6,064 nt of DNA from Croceibacterium_A sp035555595 (GTDB taxonomy: Bacteria; Pseudomonadota; Alphaproteobacteria; Sphingomonadales; Sphingomonadaceae), in the NCBI GenBank assembly GCA_035555595.1, contig DATMGK010000105.1, positions 1 through 6,064 of the forward strand, given 5' to 3'. This document shows, in pieces, positions 1 through 5,071 of this stretch (position 1 is its first letter; each line of letters begins with the position of its first letter). The translations under genes and the position numbers were made by a program. The notes below the pieces were generated by a model that saw only the letters and a program-made list of their open reading frames with translations, was not told where the DNA came from and ran no database searches.

Positions 1-1479
1 GACGCGGGCAAGACCACGCTGACCGAAAAGCTGCTGCTGCAAGGCGGCGCTATCCATCTGGCGGGCGAGGTAAAGGCGCGCGGCGCGGCGCGGCGCGCCC
101 GCAGCGACTGGATGAAGATCGAGCAGCAGCGCGGGATTTCCGTAACCAGTTCCGTCATGACGTTCGAGAAAGACGGCGTGACCTTCAACCTGCTGGACAC
201 GCCGGGGCACGAGGACTTTTCCGAAGATACCTATCGCACACTGACCGCGGTGGATTCCGCCGTGATGGTGATCGACGCGGCCAAGGGGATCGAGCCGCAG
301 ACGCGCAAGCTGTTCGAGGTATGCCGGTTGCGCAGCGTGCCGATCATCACCTTCGTCAACAAGGTGGACCGCGAGGGCAGGCCGGTATTCGACCTGCTGG
401 ACGAAGTGGCCGACATGCTGGCGCTGGATGTGAGCCCGCAAGGCTGGCCGGTGGGCATGGGCGGCACGTTCGAAGGCGTGCTGGATTTCGCCAGCGGCGC
501 GGTCAGCCGCCCGGAGGGGCCGAGCAGGGAGTTCCTCGGCACGCGCGACGCCGACCCGTTGCCCGACGAAGTGCGCGAAGAGGCGGAACTGGCGCAGGGC
601 GGCTATCCCGAATTCGACATGGAAGCCTATCGCCATGGCGACCTGACGCCGGTCTATTTCGGGTCGGCGCTGAAGAACTTCGGCGTGGCGGAACTGATCG
701 ATGCCATCGCCCGCTTCGCCCCGCCGCCGCGCCCGCAACCGGCGGGTGAGGAGACGATCAGCCCGGAACGGGATGAAGTGACCGGCTTCATCTTCAAGGT
801 GCAGGCCAACATGGACCCGCAGCACCGGGACCGGATCGCCTTCATGCGTATGGTTTCGGGCACCTTCAAACGTGGCATGAAGCTGGTGCCTTCAGGGCTG
901 GGCAAGCCGATCGCGGTGCATTCGCCCATCCTGTTCTTCGCGCAGGACCGCGAAATCGCCGACACGGCCGAGGCGGGGGACATCATCGGCATCCCCAACC
1001 ACGGCACGCTGCGGGTGGGCGATACGTTGAGCGAGAAGAATCAGGTGCGCTTCACCGGCCTGCCCAACTTCGCGCCGGAAATCCTGCGGCGGGTGCAGCT
1101 GCGCGACCCGACCAAGACCAAGCAGCTGCGCAAGGCGCTGGACGACCTTTCCGAAGAAGGTGTGATCCAGGTGTTCTATCCGGAGATCGGCGCGCAGTGG
1201 ATCGTCGGCGTGGTGGGGCAGCTTCAGCTGGAAGTGCTGATTTCGCGGCTGGAGGCGGAATACAAGGTGGAGGCGGCGCTGGAAGCATCGCCCTTCGCCA
1301 CCGCGCGCTGGCTGAAGGGATCGGACGCGGCGCTGAAAAACTTCGAGGACTTCAACCGGTCAAACCTGGCGCGGGACCGCGACGGCGACCTGGTGTTCAT
1401 GGCCAAATCCCCGTGGGACGTGGGCTATCAGCAGGAAAAGAACCCGGAGCTTACTTTCAGCGCCACCAAGGAACGGTGA
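1..1479 (+). CDS. prfC: Peptide chain release factor 3 (RF3), 5'-truncated by the window edge
   Basis: RF3 is a cytoplasmic translational GTPase that removes RF1/RF2 from the ribosome after peptide release. The frame is open from base 1, and 492 residues are visible before the TGA. The first visible residues, DAGKTTLTEK, are the end of the P-loop (G1). In E. coli RF3 this motif begins near residue 23, so about 22 N-terminal residues lie outside the window, giving a total near 514, close to the 529 of E. coli. Other GTPase motifs in the fragment are DWMKIEQQRGISVTSS (switch I/G2, from residue 36), DTPGHEDF (G3 with the catalytic His, from residue 66), NKVD (G4, residue 120) and GSALK (G5, residue 221). 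The segment from about residue 255 matches RF3 domains II and III, including a YPEIGAQWIVGVVGQLQLEV stretch. An ATG at 112 is internal and is not the start. The DWM and EDTYRTLTAVD signatures point to RF3 rather than EF-G or LepA. The C-terminus looks complete. Confidence 0.96.
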   Translation, partial: DAGKTTLTEKLLLQGGAIHLAGEVKARGAARRARSDWMKIEQQRGISVTSSVMTFEKDGVTFNLLDTPGHEDFSEDTYRTLTAVDSAVMVIDAAKGIEPQTRKLFEVCRLRSVPIITFVNKVDREGRPVFDLLDEVADMLALDVSPQGWPVGMGGTFEGVLDFASGAVSRPEGPSREFLGTRDADPLPDEVREEAELAQGGYPEFDMEAYRHGDLTPVYFGSALKNFGVAELIDAIARFAPPPRPQPAGEETISPERDEVTGFIFKVQANMDPQHRDRIAFMRMVSGTFKRGMKLVPSGLGKPIAVHSPILFFAQDREIADTAEAGDIIGIPNHGTLRVGDTLSEKNQVRFTGLPNFAPEILRRVQLRDPTKTKQLRKALDDLSEEGVIQVFYPEIGAQWIVGVVGQLQLEVLISRLEAEYKVEAALEASPFATARWLKGSDAALKNFEDFNRSNLARDRDGDLVFMAKSPWDVGYQQEKNPELTFSATKER

Positions 1480-1515
1480 CTTGAAAGCGCGGCCGCGCGT
1501 GCATAGCCATGGGCG

Positions 1516-2091
1516 ATGGCCGAATTCTCCGACGACCTGACGCAAGCGCATATGGCGATGATCGCCACGCAGCCGGTGTTCTTCGTGGCGACGGCGGCGG
1601 AAGGGGCGCGGATCAACCTCAGCCCCAAGGGCTATGACTGTTTCCGTGTGCTGTCGCCGACGCGGGTGGCCTACCTCGACCTTGGCGGTTCGGGTAACGA
1701 GACCAATGCCCACCTGCTGGCCGACGGGCGCATCACACTGATGTTCTGCAATTTCCGCCAGCCGGCGCAGATACTGCGGATCTATGGCCGGGGGGAACCG
1801 GTGGTGCCGTGGGATCGCGAGTGGGACGATCTGGCCGCCCATTTCACCCTGCTGCCCGGCACGCGCCAGATCTTCGACATTGCGGTGGACAGCGTGCAGA
1901 CGAGCTGCGGCTATGGCGTACCGCTGATGGAGCTGGAGCGGGAGCGGCCGACCCTGCTGAAGCATCACGCCCGCGCCGATCCGGTGGAGTGGGCGGGCAA
2001 GTATCGGACCCGCCGCACCAGCATCGACGGGCTGACGGCGAAGACGACCGATCGCTATATCGCCGGCGATCCGGGCACGATTCCCGACTAG
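1516..2091 (+). CDS. Pyridoxamine 5'-phosphate oxidase-family (PPOX, FMN-binding split-barrel) protein
   Basis: This 191-residue cytoplasmic protein resembles the uncharacterised PPOX group with RxNLSPKG near the N-terminus and RTSIDGL near the C-terminus. Visible motifs are RINLSPKG (residues 32-39), YLDLGGSGNET (53-63), ITLMFCNF (73-80), an ILRIYGRG strand (86-93), SVQTSCGYGVPLM (126-138) and RRTSIDGL (166-173). The fold usually binds FMN or another flavin-type cofactor, but the substrate of this branch is unknown to me. It should not be called PdxH, because pyridoxine biosynthesis is not shown. The start is fixed: an in-frame TAG at 1504-1506 excludes anything upstream, and ATG 1516 is the first start after it. 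No clear Shine-Dalgarno sequence precedes it. It lies 36 bases after prfC and 6 bases before the next gene, suggesting co-transcription with the latter at least. Confidence 0.85.
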   Translation: MAEFSDDLTQAHMAMIATQPVFFVATAAEGARINLSPKGYDCFRVLSPTRVAYLDLGGSGNETNAHLLADGRITLMFCNFRQPAQILRIYGRGEPVVPWDREWDDLAAHFTLLPGTRQIFDIAVDSVQTSCGYGVPLMELERERPTLLKHHARADPVEWAGKYRTRRTSIDGLTAKTTDRYIAGDPGTIPD

Positions 2092-2097
2092 AAGGCG

Positions 2098-2808
2098 TTG
2101 ATCCCGCGCGTGCAGCTAACATTCGCCAGTTACAACATTCACAAGGCCGTGGGGGTGGACGGACGGCGCGATGCCGATCGCATCGTGCGCGTGCTGCGCG
2201 AAATCGACGCCGACGTGATCGCCCTGCAGGAATGCGACTATCGCTTCGGAGAGCGGGAAAGCGTGCTGCCCAAGGCCATGCTCGACGAAACGCCATGGCA
2301 TCACGTGCCGGTGGCGAAACGGCCGCGCAGCCTGGGCTGGCACGGCAATGCCCTGCTGGCGCGGCGGGGGATCGAGATCATGGGCGGAGAGCCGCTGGTT
2401 CTGCCGATGCTGGAACCGCGCGGGGCGGTGCGCGGCGATCTGGTGGTGGAAGGGCGGCACGTGCGCGTGCTGGGCATGCACCTCGACCTGTCGGGCCTGC
2501 GTCGGCGCGATCAACTGCGAGCCGTGCTGCGCCATTGTGAGCAATGCGAAACGGACTGCCCGACCGTGCTGATGGGTGATTTCAACCAGTGGGGCCGCGC
2601 GAAGGGCGTGCTGGCCGAACTGAGCGATGGCTGGCACTCGCTGGCGATGGGCAACAGCTTCCCCAGCCGCCGCCCCCTCGCTCCGCTGGATCGGATCATC
2701 CACTCGCCCGGATGGCGCTGCGTAGAAGCAGGCGTGCATCGCAGCGCGCTGGCGATGGCGGCATCAGATCACCTGCCGGTGCGGGCGGTGCTGGAGTTCG
2801 ATGCCTGA
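2098..2808 (+). CDS. Endonuclease/exonuclease/phosphatase (EEP) family hydrolase
   Basis: This Mg-dependent phosphodiesterase-fold protein of about 236 residues has no signal peptide or membrane segment, so it is probably cytoplasmic. The EEP motifs appear in order: ASYNIHK with Asn13, ALQE with metal-binding Glu45, GMHLD with His128, MGDFN with Asp161 and Asn163, DRI with Asp198, and SDHLP with Asp224 and catalytic His225. All expected catalytic residues are therefore present. The family covers AP endonucleases, DNase I, sphingomyelinases and inositol phosphatases. This short single-domain form is not assignable to a substrate, although it resembles proteobacterial proteins starting MxLTxASYNIHK. 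The start is uncertain. TTG at 2098 has GAAGG only 2 bases upstream. GTG at 2110 would give VQLTFASYN and fits homologue N-termini better but lacks a well-spaced ribosome site. It shares the reading frame of the preceding PPOX gene, separated by one TAG and two codons. Confidence 0.87.
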   Translation: MIPRVQLTFASYNIHKAVGVDGRRDADRIVRVLREIDADVIALQECDYRFGERESVLPKAMLDETPWHHVPVAKRPRSLGWHGNALLARRGIEIMGGEPLVLPMLEPRGAVRGDLVVEGRHVRVLGMHLDLSGLRRRDQLRAVLRHCEQCETDCPTVLMGDFNQWGRAKGVLAELSDGWHSLAMGNSFPSRRPLAPLDRIIHSPGWRCVEAGVHRSALAMAASDHLPVRAVLEFDA

Positions 2809-2820
2809 TTTTTAGGCAGC

Positions 2821-2837
2821 TGCACAAGATTCGAGCG
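2821..2837. promoter_or_regulatory. Weak candidate NtrC (GlnG) binding site upstream of glnK
   Basis: The sequence TGCACAAGATTCGAGCG matches the enteric NtrC consensus (TGCACC-N5-GGTGCA) at 5 of 6 bases on the left half but only 3 of 6 on the right. Its centre is about 100 bases upstream of the start predicted from the sigma-54 promoter, which is a normal enhancer distance. A CACC-N4-GGTG inverted repeat at 2770-2781, inside the end of the upstream gene, is an alternative but has a spacer one base too short. The position supports a site here; the sequence match does so only weakly. Confidence 0.22.
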
Positions 2838-2872
2838 CCTGCTTCCGCCGCCCCTCTGATGCCGGACGCTTC

Positions 2873-2895
2873 AGGCCCCTGTTAACGGGGCTTTT
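2873..2895 (+). terminator. Probable intrinsic terminator of the upstream gene unit
   Basis: GCCCC at 2875-2879 pairs with GGGGC at 2887-2891 around a 7-base loop (TGTTAAC). The stem can be extended by a G-T and an A-T pair into the T-run 2892-2895. The stem is short and the T-tract has only four bases, so termination may be partial. It lies between the EEP stop codon (2808) and the sigma-54 promoter (2903), where separation of two transcription units is expected. Confidence 0.45.
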
Positions 2896-2902
2896 ACACA
2901 TT

Positions 2903-2918
2903 TGGCACGGCTTTTGCG
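2903..2918 (+). promoter_or_regulatory. Sigma-54 (RpoN) -24/-12 promoter for glnK-amtB
   Basis: TGGCACGGCTTTTGC matches the RpoN consensus TGGCAC-N5-TTGC at every specified base. Only the following W position (2918, here G) differs. The invariant GG (2904-2905) and GC (2916-2917) are separated by the required 10 bases. The predicted transcription start is near 2929, giving a leader of about 40 bases before the glnK ATG. Placement directly ahead of glnK-amtB, a classical NtrC/RpoN target, strongly supports function. The unit should be silent with ample nitrogen and activated by phosphorylated NtrC under limitation. Confidence 0.87.
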
Positions 2919-2967
2919 TTGTGATCCCTCGGCCGGGAATGGTCCGGTAAGCCAGCAGGGGTCAGTG

Positions 2968-3306
2968 ATGAAATTCATCATAGCCATTATCAAACCATTC
3001 AAGCTCGACGAGGTGCGTGAAGCCCTCGGCGCGATCGGCGTCGCCGGTATGACGGTGTCGGAAGTGAAGGGTTTCGGGAGGCAGAAGGGCCAGACCGAAA
3101 TCTATCGCGGAGCTGAATATTCCACCAACATGCTGCCCAAGGTGAAGATCGAAATCGCCGCCAGTGACGCTCTCGCGGCGCAAGTGGTCGAAACGATCCA
3201 GCAGACGGCCAGCACCGACAGCATCGGCGACGGAAAGATCTTCGTGCTCGACCTCGCGTCGACCACCCGGATCCGCACCGGCGAAACCGGCGACAACGCG
3301 CTGTGA
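2968..3306 (+). CDS. glnK: PII nitrogen-regulatory protein GlnK
   Basis: This 112-residue protein has the standard PII length. PII trimers sense ATP/ADP and 2-oxoglutarate, and GlnK binds and closes AmtB when nitrogen is sufficient. The N-terminus MKFIIAIIKPFKLDEVREAL, the T-loop region (about 37-55) with GRQKGQTEIYRGAEY, and the C-terminal RIRTGETGDNAL are canonical. Tyr51, the uridylylation site in proteobacteria, is present. Ser52 and Asn54 match E. coli GlnK rather than GlnB (Met52/Asp54), and the adjacent amtB agrees. The B-loop GDGKIFV is also present. ATG 2968 was chosen because AGGGG (2957-2961) sits 6 bases upstream and homologues start with MK. An open frame extends back to 2902 through the sigma-54 promoter, which rules out a longer protein. 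It is followed by amtB after 29 bases. Confidence 0.97.
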   Translation: MKFIIAIIKPFKLDEVREALGAIGVAGMTVSEVKGFGRQKGQTEIYRGAEYSTNMLPKVKIEIAASDALAAQVVETIQQTASTDSIGDGKIFVLDLASTTRIRTGETGDNAL

Positions 3307-3322
3307 GCCGCGCCTTGGACAT

Positions 3323-3328
3323 GAGGGG
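3323..3328 (+). promoter_or_regulatory. Ribosome binding site that fixes the amtB start
   Basis: GAGGGG lies 7 bases before ATG 3336. Upstream in-frame starts exist at GTG 3303, which overlaps the glnK stop, and ATG 3321. They would place extra charged residues before a clean signal peptide, so ATG 3336 is preferred. Confidence 0.7.
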
Positions 3329-3335
3329 TAACACT

Positions 3336-4709
3336 ATGATCCGCAAATTGCTTTGCGGCGCGGGCGCACTTGGGGCGTCCATGTTCGCCGCCACTGCCGC
3401 CTGGGCCGCCGAAACGGCCACAACCGCGACTAATGCCGCCGCCGACGTGGCGGCTGCCGTTCCCGTCGCCGTAGCCGAAGTCGTCGAGGAAGTGCCGACG
3501 ATCGACAGCGGCGATACCGCGTGGATGCTTATGTCCACGGTGCTGGTGCTGACCATGATCGTGCCGGGTCTGGCGCTGTTTTATGGCGGCCTGCTGCGGG
3601 CTAAAAACATGCTGTCGATGCTGACGCAGGTTCTGGTGCTCGCCAGCCTGGCGATCGTGATCTGGGTGACCTGGGGCTACAGCATGGCCTTCAGCGGCAG
3701 CAACCCGTTCTTCGGCGACCTTTCCACCGCGTTCCTGGCGGGGATTACGCCTGATTCGGTTTCGGGCACCATTCCGGAATACGTCTTTATCAGCTTCCAG
3801 GCGACTTTCGCCGCGATCACGCTCGCGCTGGCGCTCGGCTCTCTGGCGGAACGCGCCAAGTTTGCCGGTCTGCTGGTGTTCGGGGTGATCTGGTTGACGA
3901 TCGTCTACTTCCCGATGGCGCACATGGTGTGGTCGGGCGACGGGTTCTTCATGGCCCGTGGCGCGCTTGATTTCGCCGGTGGCACCGTGGTGCACATCAA
4001 CGCCGGTGTGACCGGCCTGGTCGGCGCCATCATCGTCGGCAAGCGTCTGGGCTATCCGCACGAGCCGATGCCGCCGCACTCGTTGACCGCGACGCTGATC
4101 GGCACCAGCCTGCTGTGGGTTGGCTGGTTCGGGTTCAACGCCGGTTCCGCCGCTGCCGCCAACGGCACGGCCGGTCTGGCGATGATCAACACCTTCACCG
4201 CCACGGCTGCCGGTGCACTGGCCTGGTTCTTCGCCGAGAAGATCTCCGGCAAGAAGTGGACGCTGCTGGGTGCCTGCTCGGGCGTCATCGCGGGTCTGGT
4301 TGCGATCACCCCGGCGGCGGCTTTTGCCGGCCCGTTCGGTGCGATCGTGCTGGGCGCAGTTGCTTCGGTTGGCGCCTACATCTTCGTAAGCGTGATCAAG
4401 GCGAAGCTGGGGCTGGACGATACGGCGGACGTGTTCGGTATCCACGGCGTTGCGGGCATCATCGGCTCGATCGGCGTGGCCATCACCAATGCGCCGGGTT
4501 TCGGCGGACCGGGTGATGCCGACTACGTGATCGGTGCGCAGATCGGTACGCAGGTCTTCGCCACCGCCGTGGCGGTAGCCTGGGCAGCGATCGGTTCCAT
4601 CATCGCCTTCATGATTGCCAAGTACACCGTGGGTCTGCGGGTCTCCCCCGAAGTCGAAGTCGAAGGCCTCGACATCGGCGAGCACGGAGAGCGCGCCTAC
4701 CACGTTTAA
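3336..4709 (+). CDS. amtB: Ammonium transporter AmtB, inner membrane, with signal peptide
   Basis: This 457-residue Amt/MEP/Rh-family channel imports ammonium across the inner membrane as a trimer. A signal peptide is visible (MIRKLLCGAGALG, then a small-residue run ending near AAWA, about residue 24). It is followed by an Ala/Val-rich periplasmic segment (about 25-60) and then eleven hydrophobic helices starting near Trp63. Conserved sites are FYGGLLRAKNMLS, the phenylalanine-gate residues Phe154 and Phe158, Trp199, Asp212 in DFAGG, the pore histidines His220 (VVHINAG) and His370 (GIHGVAG), and Trp264 and Phe267 in GWFGFN. Asp212, His220, Trp264, Phe267 and His370 are all offset by exactly 52 from E. 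coli D160, H168, W212, F215 and H318, so the pore is intact. The C-terminal tail GLRVSPEVEVEGLDIGEHG is the regulatory region that meets GlnK. It is co-transcribed with glnK from the RpoN promoter. Confidence 0.97.
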   Translation: MIRKLLCGAGALGASMFAATAAWAAETATTATNAAADVAAAVPVAVAEVVEEVPTIDSGDTAWMLMSTVLVLTMIVPGLALFYGGLLRAKNMLSMLTQVLVLASLAIVIWVTWGYSMAFSGSNPFFGDLSTAFLAGITPDSVSGTIPEYVFISFQATFAAITLALALGSLAERAKFAGLLVFGVIWLTIVYFPMAHMVWSGDGFFMARGALDFAGGTVVHINAGVTGLVGAIIVGKRLGYPHEPMPPHSLTATLIGTSLLWVGWFGFNAGSAAAANGTAGLAMINTFTATAAGALAWFFAEKISGKKWTLLGACSGVIAGLVAITPAAAFAGPFGAIVLGAVASVGAYIFVSVIKAKLGLDDTADVFGIHGVAGIIGSIGVAITNAPGFGGPGDADYVIGAQIGTQVFATAVAVAWAAIGSIIAFMIAKYTVGLRVSPEVEVEGLDIGEHGERAYHV

Positions 4710-4715
4710 CAGTTC

Positions 4716-4742
4716 GGCGGGCCGGGGTTTGCCCGGCCCGCC
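4716..4742 (+). terminator. GC-rich hairpin just after amtB
   Basis: A perfect 11-base inverted repeat, GGCGGGCCGGG (4716-4726) and CCCGGCCCGCC (4732-4742), encloses a 5-base loop, GTTTG, 6 bases after the amtB stop. No T-tract follows, so it is not a standard intrinsic terminator by itself. It may pause polymerase or protect the mRNA 3' end ahead of the true terminator at 4777. Confidence 0.55.
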
Positions 4743-4776
4743 CCACGACGTTCCTCCTGCGAACGCAAACTTGAAC

Positions 4777-4808
4777 GGCCGGAACTTCGGTTCCGGCCTT
4801 TTTTCTTT
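4777..4808 (+). terminator. Strong intrinsic terminator of glnK-amtB with UUCG tetraloop
   Basis: GGCCGGAAC (4777-4785) pairs perfectly with GTTCCGGCC (4790-4798) around the loop TTCG, making the very stable C(UUCG)G tetraloop. It is followed by six T, one C and three T (4799-4808). This is a textbook Rho-independent terminator and separates the nitrogen unit from the OmpA-like gene. Confidence 0.93.
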
Positions 4809-5071
4809 GTCGCACGGGGAATGAGAAAAGCGATCTAGCCGCCAAAACTGTATCTTTTGGGCCACAGTTGGTTGCCAAACATCAGATTTCCCATGGCGAA
4901 AAGGGCAGATTCTGCCCTGCACCAGGGAACGAAACGCCCTGCGAACCCTTGGGATGTTTGCAGAATGGCAACGAACGGTATTTTACTGGACGAACGCGCA
5001 CCCAACTGTAGTTGCCAGAAAAACAAGCAGGAATTACAAGGCGCGTGCGCAGGTTCAAAGGGGATTCCAAG
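4809..5071 (+). other. Non-coding upstream region/leader of the OmpA-like gene
   Basis: No convincing gene is seen in these 263 bases, which are less GC-rich than the flanking genes. They must contain the promoter of the OmpA-like gene because a strong terminator precedes them. The best guess is TTGCAG (4958-4963) with TATTTT (4979-4984), but the 15-base spacing is poor. Several short inverted repeats occur (4842-4878 and 4902-4918). AAAGGGGA (5057-5064) is a good ribosome site 7 bases before ATG 5072. A 60-codon open frame from ATG 4893 ends in an ATGA overlap with the next start, but it lacks a ribosome site and is probably chance. Confidence 0.55.
4902..4918. repeat. Perfect 17-base palindrome upstream of the OmpA-like gene
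   Basis: AGGGCAGA (4902-4909), a single central T, and TCTGCCCT (4911-4918) form a perfect inverted repeat with 8-base arms. It lies about 155 bases before the start codon. The one-base centre is too tight for an RNA hairpin over its full length, so a binding site for a dimeric regulator is the more natural reading, though no regulator is identified. Confidence 0.5.

Noticed and set aside
75..102. GGCGC-rich repetitive stretch in prfC
   Set aside because: It encodes KARGAARRAR, the normal basic segment before the DWM motif of RF3, with codon bias for GC. It does not need to be a separate element.
1360..1968. A 202-codon open frame on the - strand across the prfC end and the PPOX gene
   Set aside because: It spans the junction of two well-supported genes, has no recognisable motif, and shows the composition of a GC-rich antisense shadow.
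2802..2818. TGCCT-N7-AGGCA hairpin over the EEP stop codon as a terminator
   Set aside because: The five-base stem has its T-run in the loop rather than after the stem, so it does not have terminator geometry. The hairpin at 2873 is the better candidate.
2902..2967. N-terminal extension of glnK by 22 codons
   Set aside because: It would translate the sigma-54 promoter itself and begin upstream of the predicted transcription start. ATG 2968 has a proper ribosome site and gives the standard 112-residue PII.
3102..4922. A 606-codon open frame on the - strand opposite amtB and part of glnK
   Set aside because: It is antisense to two unmistakable genes, and its His/Arg/Asp/Gly-rich, low-complexity translation is typical of the shadow of GC-rich codons. 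No domain is recognisable, and it would also run across the terminator.
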